From NCBI GenBank assembly GCA_035440445.1, contig DAORMJ010000003.1:1-64000 (forward strand): 64,000 bases of DNA, given 5' to 3'. Made by a program: the position numbers and the translations under genes. The notes below the pieces were generated by a model. The model saw nothing but the letters and a program-made list of their open reading frames with translations, was not told the origin of the DNA and searched no databases. This document shows positions 34,203 through 43,570 of the stretch, piece after piece. The first letter of the stretch is position 1. The number at the start of each line of letters is the position of its first letter. This DNA comes from Ga0077548 sp035440445. GTDB lineage: Bacteria > Pseudomonadota > Alphaproteobacteria > Rhizobiales > Xanthobacteraceae.

Positions 34203-36989
34203 GTGAATACGAGTTCTGCCTTTTTGTACTGGATCGCCCAGCCGCGATCTTTCCCGCGCGCCTTCGCGATCATGCTGGCAGCCGTGGCGAGCGCAACCGC
34301 GATCCGCTTCCTGCTCGGCTTTTTCGTCCCGACTTCGACGCTCGTCCCCTTCGGTTTCTATTTTCCCGCGGTGCTATTTGCAGCCGCGACCGGCGGTCTC
34401 TTCTCCGGGATTCTTGCGACCATCCTTTCGATTCTGGTGTCGTCCTATCTCTTCCTCGGCATGCGAGGGATGCCCGGTGCGGGGCAGATGCCGTATCTCT
34501 TCACGATCGGCGTTTTTACCGTCAATTGTTTCCTGATGTCGCTGGCCGCCGCCGCGATGCGCAATGCGCTGATCCGGCGGCGCCGCGCGGAAGATTCGCA
34601 GCAGATGATTTCCGCCGAGCGGCAGGAATTCTTCCGCACGCTCGACGCCGTTCTCGCCCACGCGCCGATCGGTTACGGCTTCGTTGATCGCGAATTGATG
34701 TTCGCGCAGGTGAATGGCGAGCTCGCGCGCACGGTCGGCATCCGTCAGGAATACATCACCGGGCGGCCCATGCAGGAATTTCCACCGCTGAACGCCGCGC
34801 GCGCAGTGGATGCGGTGCGCAAGGTGTTCGAGACCGGGCAGTCGATTTCCGATCTCAATCTCGAGCGTGAAGTCGCGGGGGATCCGGATTCCCTGAAGGC
34901 ATGGCTCGCCGGCTTCTTCCCGGTGCATAACGAGCGCGGCGAGGTCGAGGTCGTGGGTGTCGCGCTCCTGAACATGACGCAGCACGCCAAGGCCGAGCGG
35001 GCGCTTGCTGCAAGCGAGCGCAGATTCCGCGTCGTGACCAACGCGATGCCGCAACTGGTGTGGTCGAACCTACCGGACGGCACCTTCGATTTCTATAACG
35101 ATCAATGCGTCGAGTTCGCAGGCACGCCGGAAGAGAACGACTGGAAAGAGCTTCTGCATCCGGAGGATTACGAACGAACACAGGCCGCCTGGCAGCATGC
35201 GCTGAAAACCGGTGAGCCTTATGAGATGGAATATCGCTTCCGCGACAAGCAAGGGAAGTATCACTGGTTTCTGGCGCGCGCGTTTCCCGTGCACAACAAC
35301 GAAGGCAAGATCGAGCGCTGGTTCGGCTCCGCGACCGACATCAGCGAAATGGTCGCCGCGCGCACGGCGGAAATGGCGGCGGCCAACGAAAAGCTCCGCG
35401 AGGAGATCAACGAGCGTGCCGTCGCCGAGGAGCGGCTGCGTTCGGAAATTCTCGAACGCAACCGCGTGGAAGAGCAGCTTCGTCAGGCCTCCAAGATGGA
35501 AGCGGTCGGGCGGCTCACCGGCGGTCTCGCGCATGATTTCAACAACCTCCTCACCGTCGTCATGGGCAATATCGAAAGCATGCAGCGCCGCATGAAGGAT
35601 GGCGGCGACGAGAAGGTGAAGAACTACGCGGAATTCGCGATGCAGGGCGCGCGGCGCGCGGCAGCACTCACCAAGCGCTTGCTTGCATTCTCGCGCGGTC
35701 AGCCGCTCGACCCCGAACCCGTCAACGCCAACGAACTCGTCTCGAGCATGACCGAGCTGTTCGCGCGAACGCTCGGCGAAAAAGTTTCGCTGAAAACCTC
35801 GATCGTGGAGAATCTCTGGACGGTGGAAGCCGACCCGAACCAGTTCGAGGCCTCGCTCCTCAATCTCGTCGTCAATGCGCGCGACGCGATGCCCAAAGGC
35901 GGTTCGCTCACGATCGAAACCTCCAACGTCACGCTGGACGAAAACTTCGCGCGCAATCACGAAGGCGTTTCGCCGGGCGATCATGTAGCAATCACGGTGA
36001 GCGATACCGGCGTCGGCATCCCGCCGGATGCCTTGAAGCGCGTGTTCGAACCTTTCTTCACGACCAAGCCAGCGGGCGAGGGCACCGGCCTCGGCCTCAG
36101 CCAGATTTACGGCTTCGTGAAACAGTCCGGCGGCCATGTCAGCATCGACAGCATTGTCGGCTCCGGCACCAAGGTCACCATTTATCTGCCGCGCTTCCTC
36201 GGCGCGGGCGCGGATCTGAAGGCCGGCCGGAAGCCGCAGGCCGAAGACGACCGCAACACCGTGCTGATCGTGGAAGACGACGATGACGTGCGTCTCTATT
36301 CCGTGGGCCTGTTCCGCGAGATGGGGTACGGCGTGCTGGAAGCGGCGGATGGCGCGGCCGCACTTCGCATTCTCGAATCGCGCCCCGAAATCCGCTTCAT
36401 GTTTACCGACGTAGGTCTGCCGGGGGACTATAACGGCAGGGAACTGGCCGACGAAGCGCGGCGGCGGCGGCCCTATCTGAAAGTGCTATATACTACCGGT
36501 TACGCACGCGCCGACATTCTCCGCCAGGGGCGTCTCGACGCGAATGCGCAGGTCGTGACCAAGCCGTTTACGTTCGATGAACTCTCAACCAAGGTGCGCG
36601 CCGTGTTCGACGGAAAAGACAAAAACGTGATCCTTCTTGTCGAGGACGAAATTCTCGTGGCCGCGATTGCCGCCGAGAACCTGCGCGACATCGGTTTCGA
36701 AGTAGTCGAAGCGGCCAGCGCAAAAGTCGCACTGGAGCACGCGATGAAAGATGCCGCCGCGCTCAAGGCGGCGATCGTCGATATCGGTCTGCCCGACAAG
36801 AAAGGCGATGTCCTTGCCGCAGAATTGCGCAAGATCCGCGCCGACCTTCCGATCATTGTCGCGACCGGCCATTCGAGCGATGTGCTGCCCAAGGAATTGA
36901 CGGGTGCCGCGAAAGTCGCGGTCCTTGGCAAGCCTTATGACCTGAAAGATCTGCAGGCCGCGCTGGTTTCGGTCGGCGTGCCGGCCTGA
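34203..36989 (+). CDS. hybrid sensor histidine kinase with two receiver domains
   Basis: 928 aa from the GTG at 34203 (GGGGGT just upstream; an in-frame TTG at 34191 is possible). DUF4118-like membrane domain with four TMs (15-120), PAS (about 150-265), PAS/PAC (275-385), coiled coil, HisKA with GGLAHDFNNLLTVV, HATPase with NLVVNARDAMPKGG, DTGVGIPP and GTGLGLSQIYG. Two C-terminal receivers follow: the first with Asp in FMFTDVGLPGDYNGREL, the second with AAIVDIGLPDKKGD. The H-box family (HDFNN) is that of multi-sensor kinases. Signal unknown. Confidence 0.87.
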   Translation: MNTSSAFLYWIAQPRSFPRAFAIMLAAVASATAIRFLLGFFVPTSTLVPFGFYFPAVLFAAATGGLFSGILATILSILVSSYLFLGMRGMPGAGQMPYLFTIGVFTVNCFLMSLAAAAMRNALIRRRRAEDSQQMISAERQEFFRTLDAVLAHAPIGYGFVDRELMFAQVNGELARTVGIRQEYITGRPMQEFPPLNAARAVDAVRKVFETGQSISDLNLEREVAGDPDSLKAWLAGFFPVHNERGEVEVVGVALLNMTQHAKAERALAASERRFRVVTNAMPQLVWSNLPDGTFDFYNDQCVEFAGTPEENDWKELLHPEDYERTQAAWQHALKTGEPYEMEYRFRDKQGKYHWFLARAFPVHNNEGKIERWFGSATDISEMVAARTAEMAAANEKLREEINERAVAEERLRSEILERNRVEEQLRQASKMEAVGRLTGGLAHDFNNLLTVVMGNIESMQRRMKDGGDEKVKNYAEFAMQGARRAAALTKRLLAFSRGQPLDPEPVNANELVSSMTELFARTLGEKVSLKTSIVENLWTVEADPNQFEASLLNLVVNARDAMPKGGSLTIETSNVTLDENFARNHEGVSPGDHVAITVSDTGVGIPPDALKRVFEPFFTTKPAGEGTGLGLSQIYGFVKQSGGHVSIDSIVGSGTKVTIYLPRFLGAGADLKAGRKPQAEDDRNTVLIVEDDDDVRLYSVGLFREMGYGVLEAADGAAALRILESRPEIRFMFTDVGLPGDYNGRELADEARRRRPYLKVLYTTGYARADILRQGRLDANAQVVTKPFTFDELSTKVRAVFDGKDKNVILLVEDEILVAAIAAENLRDIGFEVVEAASAKVALEHAMKDAAALKAAIVDIGLPDKKGDVLAAELRKIRADLPIIVATGHSSDVLPKELTGAAKVAVLGKPYDLKDLQAALVSVGVPA

Positions 36990-37060
36990 GCCCATCGCGC
37001 GTTCGATGCCTTGTTGCGCTGCCGCGTTGCGGCGGCCGCTTCGCGATGTAAAATGCTTGC

Positions 37061-38776
37061 ATGTCAATGCAAGAACGCGCCGCCTCCGCCGCTTCCCCCA
37101 ACCCGAACGCCTCGAACACCCGCACCGGCGGGCGTATTCTCGTGGATCAATTGCTTCTGCATGGCGCGGAAGTCGGTTTCTGCGTGCCGGGCGAGAGCTA
37201 TCTTGAAGTTCTGAATGCGCTGTTCGATGTGCGCGAGCGCTTCAAGCTCGTGAATGCGCGCCATGAAGCGGGTGCCGCCAACATGGCGGAAGCCTATGGC
37301 AAGCTCACCGGAAAGCCGGGCATCTGCATGGTGACGCGAGGCCCCGGTGCCTGTCACGCCGCCGTCGGCGTGCATACCGCGTTTCAGGATTCAACGCCGA
37401 TGATCCTGCTGGTCGGCCAGATCGCCCGCGACACCCGCGACCGCGAAGCCTTTCAGGAAATCGATTACCGGCAAATGTTCGGCCCGGTCGCCAAATGGGC
37501 CGCGGAAATCGAAACCACATCGCGTATCCCCGAATATATCGCGCGCGCCTTTCAGGTTGCGACCTCCGGAAGGCCTGGGCCCGTCGTGCTCGCTCTGCCC
37601 GAAGACATGCTGGCCGAAGAGTCGGACGCGAGCGACGCCAAGCCTTATGTGACGGCGCAGGCAGCGGCCGACCTCGCGCAGATGCAGGAAGTGCGCGAAC
37701 TGCTTGCGCGCGCCGAGCGCCCGCTCTTGCTCGTCGGCGGCAGCGGCTGGACCGATCAGGCCTGCCGCGACGTCGTTGCCTTCGCCGAAGCCAACGGCAT
37801 TCCGGCCACGTGTTCGTTCCGCAGGCAGGATATCTTCGACAACGCTTCCGAAAATTATATTGGCGATCTTTCGACCTCGGTTGCGCCGTCGCTGACGAAA
37901 CGGGTCCGCGAAGCAGACCTGCTGCTCGTCGTCGGCGCGCGTCTCGGCGATATCACGACGCAAGCTTATAGCATCGTCGCTGCTCCGACACCGAAGCCGA
38001 AGCTCGTGCATGTCTATGCCGATCCGGACGAGATCGGCCGCGTCTATGTGCCGGATATTGCGCTCGTTGCCGCACCCGGGGCATTCGCCGCTGCTGCGCG
38101 GAAGCTCCAGCCGCTCGACGGCGGCAAATGGCGCGCATGGCGCGAGGCCGCGCGCAACGACTACCTCGAAAGCATCCGGATTCCGCAGACGAGCTTCCCG
38201 CTCGACATGGGCCGCGCGATCAGCGATCTCGCAAACGCGCTGCCGGATGATTTCGTCGTCACGGTCGATGCCGGAAATTTTTCCGGCTGGGCGCATCGCT
38301 TCATTCGCTATGCGCGGCCCTGCCGCCAGCTCGGGCCGACTTCCGGCGCGATGGGCTATAGCGTGCCCGCGGCGGTCGCGGCATCGATCTGCGACCCGAA
38401 GAAGACGGTCGTCAGCTTCGTCGGCGACGGCGGTTTTCTCATGAGCGGGCAGGAGATCGGCACCGCCGTGCAGCATGGCGGCAGGCCGATTGTGCTCCTG
38501 TTCAACAACCGCATGTATGGAACCATCCGCATGCATCAGGAGCGCGATTTCCCTGCGCGCGTGTCGGGCACCGAACTCGTCAATCCGGATTTCGTAGGCT
38601 TTGCGAAGTCGTTCGGTGCCTATGCCGAGCGGGTGGAGAAGACCGCCGATTTCATGCCGGCGTTCGAACGGGCCGTGAACTCGGGGAAGGCCGCCGTCCT
38701 GGAATTGATGACCGATCCCGAACAGATCTCGACCCGCACCACCATCTCGGCGCTCCGCGCGGCAAAACGACCCTGA
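37061..38776 (+). CDS. thiamine-pyrophosphate-dependent enzyme, acetolactate-synthase-like
   Basis: 571 aa with the three-domain TPP fold: PYR domain with the catalytic Glu in NARHEAGAANMAEAYGKLTGKPG, central Rossmann-like domain (about 205-345) and PP domain with the TPP/Mg motif VVSFVGDGGFLMSGQEIGTAVQHGGRPIVLLFNN. Close to IlvB in sequence style, but no small subunit (ilvN) is adjacent and the gene stands alone, so it may be another carboligase or decarboxylase (for example sulfoacetaldehyde-, oxalyl-CoA- or IolD-like). Substrate not assigned. Confidence 0.82.
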   Translation: MSMQERAASAASPNPNASNTRTGGRILVDQLLLHGAEVGFCVPGESYLEVLNALFDVRERFKLVNARHEAGAANMAEAYGKLTGKPGICMVTRGPGACHAAVGVHTAFQDSTPMILLVGQIARDTRDREAFQEIDYRQMFGPVAKWAAEIETTSRIPEYIARAFQVATSGRPGPVVLALPEDMLAEESDASDAKPYVTAQAAADLAQMQEVRELLARAERPLLLVGGSGWTDQACRDVVAFAEANGIPATCSFRRQDIFDNASENYIGDLSTSVAPSLTKRVREADLLLVVGARLGDITTQAYSIVAAPTPKPKLVHVYADPDEIGRVYVPDIALVAAPGAFAAAARKLQPLDGGKWRAWREAARNDYLESIRIPQTSFPLDMGRAISDLANALPDDFVVTVDAGNFSGWAHRFIRYARPCRQLGPTSGAMGYSVPAAVAASICDPKKTVVSFVGDGGFLMSGQEIGTAVQHGGRPIVLLFNNRMYGTIRMHQERDFPARVSGTELVNPDFVGFAKSFGAYAERVEKTADFMPAFERAVNSGKAAVLELMTDPEQISTRTTISALRAAKRP

Positions 38777-38975
38777 GTTCTACTGGGGACCGCAGGATTC
38801 CCGTGGGGAAACGCGGGTTCGGAACTGCGCCGGGCGGCGGATGCCGCCGGTCCGTAATTGAATTGCCTTGAACTGTCCCTATGTCCCGATGGAGTACCGC
38901 GCGGCGCTCTGCTAGGCATGTGCGCCGCCGGATGGGGGTCCGGCCGGGAATACAAGCAAGAATATAAGGGAAGGT

Positions 38976-40016
38976 ATGCGTCAGACCCTGAAGAATTTTT
39001 CGACCTGGTTCGAAAAGCATATCGGCTGGCACCGGGTGGGGCTCGCCGTCGGTATCATCGTGTTCTCGATCGCCGCCTTCGTGCTCTACAAGATTCTGCG
39101 CAACATCAGCCTGACCGAAGTCGGCAATGCGCTTTCCAATGTCACCTGGACCCAGCTTGCGCTGGCGGGTTTCTTCGTCGCGCTCGCCTATCTGACGCTG
39201 ACTTTTTACGACTACTTCGCGCTGAAGACGATCGGCCGTCAGGAAGTGCCCTATCACATCGCGGCGATCGGCGGCTTCACGAGTTATTCCATCGGCCACA
39301 ATGTCGGCTTCACCGCCTTCTCCGGCGGCGCGGTGCGCTACCGCATCTATTCCGCCTCGAGCGGGTTGAACGCGATCGAAGTCGCGAAGCTCTGTTTCAT
39401 TGCCGGTCTCACTTTCTGGCTCGGCAATATCGCGGTGCTCGGCATCGGCATGACCATCCACCCCGAAGCCGCGTCGATGGTCGATCATCTGCCGCCGGCT
39501 GTGAACCGGGTGATCGGCATTGCGGCGCTGACCGGCCTTGCGGTCTATACTTATTGGGTGAGCGTGAAGCCGCGCGTGATCGGCCGCGCGAACTGGAGCG
39601 TGACCTTGCCTGCGGGCAAACTCACGATCCTGCAGATCGTGATCGGAATCATCGATCTGACCTGCTGCGCGCTCGCCATGTATGTGCTGATGCCGGCAAA
39701 GCCCGAGATCGATTTCATCTCGCTTGCGGTGATCTTCGTATCCTCGACGCTGCTCGGCTTCGCGAGCCATTCGCCCGGCGGCCTCGGCGTGTTCGATGCC
39801 GCGATGCTGATTGCGCTCCCGCAGTTTCCGCCGGAGCAACTGCTCGCATCGCTCCTTCTGTTCCGGCTGTTTTATTTCATCACGCCGTTTGCGATTTCGC
39901 TGATCATCATCGCGATCCGCGAACTGGTGCTGGACATCAAGCCGCCGGTCGAAAAGATGCCGGACCCGCATGACGTCAACGCCGCGAAGGTCGTCGAAGA
40001 GGCGGCGAAAAAGTAG
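38976..40016 (+). CDS. YbhN/UPF0104-like membrane protein (LPG-synthase TM family)
   Basis: 346 aa with eight to nine TM helices. The motif FASHSPGGLGVFDAAMLIALPQ near residue 270 and SYSIGHNVGFTAFSGGAVRYRIY near 105 are characteristic of the flippase-like domain shared by MprF/YbhN. No C-terminal synthase domain is present, so it is a stand-alone family member of unknown lipid specificity. It is followed after 2 bp by a small exported protein gene. Confidence 0.82.
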   Translation: MRQTLKNFSTWFEKHIGWHRVGLAVGIIVFSIAAFVLYKILRNISLTEVGNALSNVTWTQLALAGFFVALAYLTLTFYDYFALKTIGRQEVPYHIAAIGGFTSYSIGHNVGFTAFSGGAVRYRIYSASSGLNAIEVAKLCFIAGLTFWLGNIAVLGIGMTIHPEAASMVDHLPPAVNRVIGIAALTGLAVYTYWVSVKPRVIGRANWSVTLPAGKLTILQIVIGIIDLTCCALAMYVLMPAKPEIDFISLAVIFVSSTLLGFASHSPGGLGVFDAAMLIALPQFPPEQLLASLLLFRLFYFITPFAISLIIIAIRELVLDIKPPVEKMPDPHDVNAAKVVEEAAKK

Positions 40017-40018
40017 CC

Positions 40019-40366
40019 ATGAAACGGCTGGCCGCCTCTCTCGCGATGGCTTTCCTGCTTCTTTTGCCGGGCTTTGCGGCGAGCGCGCAGCCGGAGCAGG
40101 ACCGGCGCGAATTGATGACGCTCTACTTCGCGTCCATCGCGGCGGACCGTTGCGATTTTCCGCTGACGGAAGAAGAAGCCGACAAGCTGGTGCGAAGCGC
40201 GAGCGATCTGCAGAAGAAGCTCAAGCTCTCCGATACCGCCGCCGACGTGCTTTACGAAGAAGTCGAAACGCGGTTCGAGAAAACGCTCCCCGATGCCTGC
40301 AAGCCCGAGAGCGAAGGCGCGAAATCTTACGCGCAGGTGCTCGAGCGCATTCGCAAGGGCAAGTAG
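40019..40366 (+). CDS. small exported hypothetical protein
   Basis: 115 aa with signal peptide (KRLAASLAMAFLLLLPGFAASA, cleaved before QPEQD). The mature part is about 90 aa, helical, with Cys in DRCDFPL and PDACKPES that could pair. Start codon is 2 bp after the YbhN-like gene, so co-transcribed. No family recognised. Confidence 0.75.
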   Translation: MKRLAASLAMAFLLLLPGFAASAQPEQDRRELMTLYFASIAADRCDFPLTEEEADKLVRSASDLQKKLKLSDTAADVLYEEVETRFEKTLPDACKPESEGAKSYAQVLERIRKGK

Positions 40367-40396
40367 CGCTCCCGCGCGCCGGATGGCGAGCCCGCT

Positions 40397-41014
40397 CTAG
40401 AGCGGCGACAGGCCGGGAATTCCCTTCAAGCCCTTCGGCAGCTTGATGATGCTGAGATCGGACGGCGGGTCGAGGTCGGCCGGGTTCTGCGGCTGGCGTT
40501 TCAACTCCGTCACTTCAAAGACCGTGCGCTGCTTGCCGTCGATGGTCACGTTCGTGCGCAGCGCGATGTTGTCCTGCGTCAGGCAGGCTTCCGCGCTCTG
40601 GCCGGCCGAAGTCACTTTCCAGATTGTGCAGGGCTCGCCCGCGACCGTATCGTTGCCGAGTTTCGTTCCGTCACCGATCACCTGACCGAACATGGCGTCG
40701 TCGCCGAAGCCGACTTCCATCGCGGTGCCCTGAATGCCGGGGATCGGCAACACCAGCACCATGCGCTTGCGGGAGAGGTCGATGTAGCCGGTGGCCGGCT
40801 CCTTGAATTGCGGCATCTGCAATTCGATGCGCATCTTGCCGTTGGCGTGCCGCATGAAGAGCGTGCCGTCGTTGAGGAGCTTGGCGCGCGCCTCGAAATC
40901 GATTTTGGGTAGCGGCACCGGCTCCGCTCTTGCGCTTTGCGCGGCAAAGGCCGCTAAGAATGTAACCGCCAAGGAACCAAGAAGAAGGCTTTTCGCTGCG
41001 AGTTGCCGGATCAT
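40397..41014 (-). CDS. exported hypothetical protein
   Basis: 205 aa from the ATG at 41014, spaced 7 nt from GGAAGGG; the ATG at 41020 touches that Shine-Dalgarno and is less likely. Signal peptide ends LAAFAAQSARA before EPVPLPKID. The mature protein looks like a beta-sandwich of LolA-like or DUF4412-like style (LNDGTLFMRHANGKMRIEL, CTIWKVTSAGQSAEACLTQDNIALRTNVT) with two Cys. Role unknown. Confidence 0.75.
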   Translation of the reverse strand: MIRQLAAKSLLLGSLAVTFLAAFAAQSARAEPVPLPKIDFEARAKLLNDGTLFMRHANGKMRIELQMPQFKEPATGYIDLSRKRMVLVLPIPGIQGTAMEVGFGDDAMFGQVIGDGTKLGNDTVAGEPCTIWKVTSAGQSAEACLTQDNIALRTNVTIDGKQRTVFEVTELKRQPQNPADLDPPSDLSIIKLPKGLKGIPGLSPL

Positions 41015-41141
41015 TTGCATTCCCTTCCGATGGAGGCTCTGGCTAGCATGACGGGCGTTGTGCGGCCATTCACGAAGTGGACATTTTGCGCGCGCCTCAG
41101 CCCGCGCTACATAGGCGCCGCAAGTTTTGGCGCGAAAACAC

Positions 41142-42233
41142 ATGAGCGAGAGGAATTATTACACCACGTTGCCGGGCGAGGGCCTCGAACAGGCGCTCGA
41201 CCCGAAGCTGCTCGCGCTTGCCAGCGCCTATCCGGAACCGACCTTGCTGCTCGACCGCAGCGGCATCTTGCTCGGCGGCAACGTGGCCGCCGAAGCCATG
41301 CTCGGCCGCATGCGGGTGGGCACGCCGATCTCGCTGACGTTGCGCGCGCCCGAAGTAGTCGAGGCCGTGCGCGAAGCGGGCATTTCCGGCGCAGCTGGCC
41401 GCGTCGGCTTCAACCTCCGGGTGCCGGTGGAGCGCAGCTATGAAGCGCATATCCTCCCGATCCGTTTCGATCCGGGAGTAAAAACCGGCGCGCCGGATCT
41501 CGTCATGCTGGTGTTTCGCGACCTCACGCAGGCCATGCGCGTCGACCAGATGCGCGCGGATTTCGTCGCCAATGCGAGCCACGAGCTGCGCACGCCGCTG
41601 GCTTCTGTGACGGGCTTCATCGATACGCTGCGGGGTCCTGCGCGCGACGATGCCGCCATGCGCGAAAAATTCCTCGGCATCATGAGCGAGCAGGCGCGGC
41701 GCATGTCGCGGCTGATCGACGATCTTCTGTCGCTCTCGCGCATCGAGATGAACGTGCACCGCATGCCGGAAACGCCGGTCGATCTCGTGCAACTCGTGGC
41801 GCATGTGCGCGACTCGCTCTCTCCGCTCGCCCATGATCGCAACGTAGAAATCGTTCTCGAGCTTCCTTCCGCGCCGGTGGTGGTGCGCGGCGAGCGCGAT
41901 GATCTGATCCGGCTGATTGAGAACCTCGTCGAGAACGGATTGAAATATGGCGCGAACGGCAAGCGCGTCGAAGTCACGCTGCGCAAAGACGGGCCCGACG
42001 CCGTGCTTTCGGTGCGTGATTTCGGTCCCGGCATTCCGCCGGAGCATCTGCCGCGGCTGACCGAGCGTTTTTATCGCGTGGACGCCGCCCATAGCCGCGA
42101 GCAGGGCGGCACCGGTCTTGGGCTTGCGATCGTGAAGCACATTGCAGCGCGCCATCGCGCGCGGCTTGGCGTCGAAAGCGAAGTCGGCAAAGGCGCGGTT
42201 TTCACCGTCCGCTTTCCCTTATCCACCGGCTAG
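41142..42233 (+). CDS. phoR: phosphate regulon sensor histidine kinase PhoR
   Basis: 363 aa from the ATG at 41142. PAS-like domain (about 25-130), HisKA with His147 in FVANASHELRTPLASVTGFIDTL, HATPase with NLVENGLKYG, VRDFGPGIPPEHLPRLTERFYR and GGTGLGLAIVKH. The pst-phoU-phoB genes follow directly. Oddly there are no transmembrane segments: a stop lies just upstream of 41127, so the N-terminal membrane part found in most PhoR proteins is absent. Confidence 0.92.
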   Translation: MSERNYYTTLPGEGLEQALDPKLLALASAYPEPTLLLDRSGILLGGNVAAEAMLGRMRVGTPISLTLRAPEVVEAVREAGISGAAGRVGFNLRVPVERSYEAHILPIRFDPGVKTGAPDLVMLVFRDLTQAMRVDQMRADFVANASHELRTPLASVTGFIDTLRGPARDDAAMREKFLGIMSEQARRMSRLIDDLLSLSRIEMNVHRMPETPVDLVQLVAHVRDSLSPLAHDRNVEIVLELPSAPVVVRGERDDLIRLIENLVENGLKYGANGKRVEVTLRKDGPDAVLSVRDFGPGIPPEHLPRLTERFYRVDAAHSREQGGTGLGLAIVKHIAARHRARLGVESEVGKGAVFTVRFPLSTG

Positions 42234-42267
42234 CAGCCGCCACTTCCAGCAATTTCAAGAGCTTACG

Positions 42268-42296
42268 CTGTCATGTACCTGTCATGGCCGCGTCAT
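42268..42296 (+). promoter_or_regulatory. Pho box (three tandem half-sites)
   Basis: CTGTCAT (42268-42274), CTGTCAT (42279-42285) and GCGTCAT (42290-42296), each spaced by 4 bp (11-bp period), 101 bp before pstS. The first two form a perfect PhoB box; the third extends the array. Confidence 0.93.
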
Positions 42297-42396
42297 AGAA
42301 GCGAAATGCCCGGTCCCTAGGAGTCCGGCGTCCGGTCATGGAAAGGCAGCGGGGCTGCCGCCCGGACGAAGTGTTCACAGGAAGGAGTAGATCTCC

Positions 42397-43449
42397 GTGA
42401 AACATTCGAAATTCGCTCTTCGCGCGGCCATCGCGCTCACCGGCGTCACCGTCGCCGGCTATGCCATTGCTGCCGACATCTCGGGTGCCGGCGCGAGCTT
42501 CCCTTATCCGGTCTATGCAAAGTGGGCCGACAGCTACAAGAAGGTCTCGAACGTCAACCTGAACTATCAGTCGATCGGTTCGGGCGGCGGCATCAAGCAG
42601 ATCATCGCCAAGACCGTAACCTTCGGCGCGACCGACGCGCCGATGAAGGAAGCCGATCTTGAGAAGAACGGCCTCGTGCAGTTCCCGACCGTGATCGGCG
42701 GCGTCGTGCCGGTCGTGAACCTTGAAGGGTTCAAGCCGGGCCAGATCAAGATCGATGGCCCGACGCTCGCAAAAATCTTCCTCGGCGACATCAAGACCTG
42801 GAACGACGCGGCGATTGCCAAGCTCAATCCTGGCGTGAACCTGCCGAACACCGCGATTGCCATCGTGCACCGCTCGGACGGCTCCGGCACCACGTTCCTC
42901 TTCACCAACTACCTCGGCAAGGTGAGCAAGGACTGGGACGACAAGGTCGGCGTTTCGACCGCGGTGAAGTGGCCGGCCGGCATCGGTGCCAAGGGTAACG
43001 AAGGTGTGGCCAACACCGTCGCGCAGACGCGTGGCGCAATCGGCTATGTCGAATATGCCTATGCGAAGCAGAACAAGCTGACGCACCTCAACATGATCAA
43101 CAAGGACGGCAAGACCGTCGAGCCGAGCATCGCTGCCTTCCAGGCTGCGGCGGCGGGCGCCGACTGGTCGAAGGCCAAGGGCTTCAACCTGATCATCACC
43201 GATCAGGCTGGCGAGAAGAGCTGGCCGATCGCAGGCGCCACCTTTATCCTGATCCCGAATCAGCCGGCCAATGCCGCGGCCGCGGTCGATGCGCTCAAGT
43301 TCTTCGACTGGGCCTACAAGAACGGCGCGAAGGAAGCGGAAGCCCTCGACTACGTGCCGCTGCCGGACTCGACGATCGCGCTCATCCGCAAGGAATGGGA
43401 CAACATCAAGGGTGCCGACGGCAAGCCGATCTACAATCAGGGCTCGTAA
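42397..43449 (+). CDS. pstS: phosphate ABC transporter substrate-binding protein
   Basis: 350 aa, GTG start after GGAAGGAG. Signal peptide (ALTGVTVAGYAIAA, cleaved before DISGAGASFPYPVYAKW). Phosphate-binding elements: GAGASFPYPV, YQSIGSGGGIKQI, GATDAPM and HRSDGSGTTFLF. Periplasmic binding protein of the high-affinity Pst system, directly under the Pho box. Confidence 0.96.
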   Translation: MKHSKFALRAAIALTGVTVAGYAIAADISGAGASFPYPVYAKWADSYKKVSNVNLNYQSIGSGGGIKQIIAKTVTFGATDAPMKEADLEKNGLVQFPTVIGGVVPVVNLEGFKPGQIKIDGPTLAKIFLGDIKTWNDAAIAKLNPGVNLPNTAIAIVHRSDGSGTTFLFTNYLGKVSKDWDDKVGVSTAVKWPAGIGAKGNEGVANTVAQTRGAIGYVEYAYAKQNKLTHLNMINKDGKTVEPSIAAFQAAAAGADWSKAKGFNLIITDQAGEKSWPIAGATFILIPNQPANAAAAVDALKFFDWAYKNGAKEAEALDYVPLPDSTIALIRKEWDNIKGADGKPIYNQGS

Positions 43450-43481
43450 CACCAAAGAAACTCCCTGAAAGAAGAACGACA

Positions 43482-43509
43482 TGCGGGAGCCGCACCGGTG
43501 GCTCCCGCA
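43482..43509 (+). terminator. hairpin between pstS and pstC
   Basis: TGCGGGAGCC / GGCTCCCGCA, 10-bp stem with 8-nt loop, no T run. Most likely a 3' stabiliser or attenuator that lets pstS be expressed above pstCAB, as is common for binding-protein operons. Confidence 0.65.
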
Positions 43510-43570
43510 ACTTCAAATGAAAACAGAAAATCCCACTTCACAGTCACACCAGCGGCCTAAAGGGGCGGAC

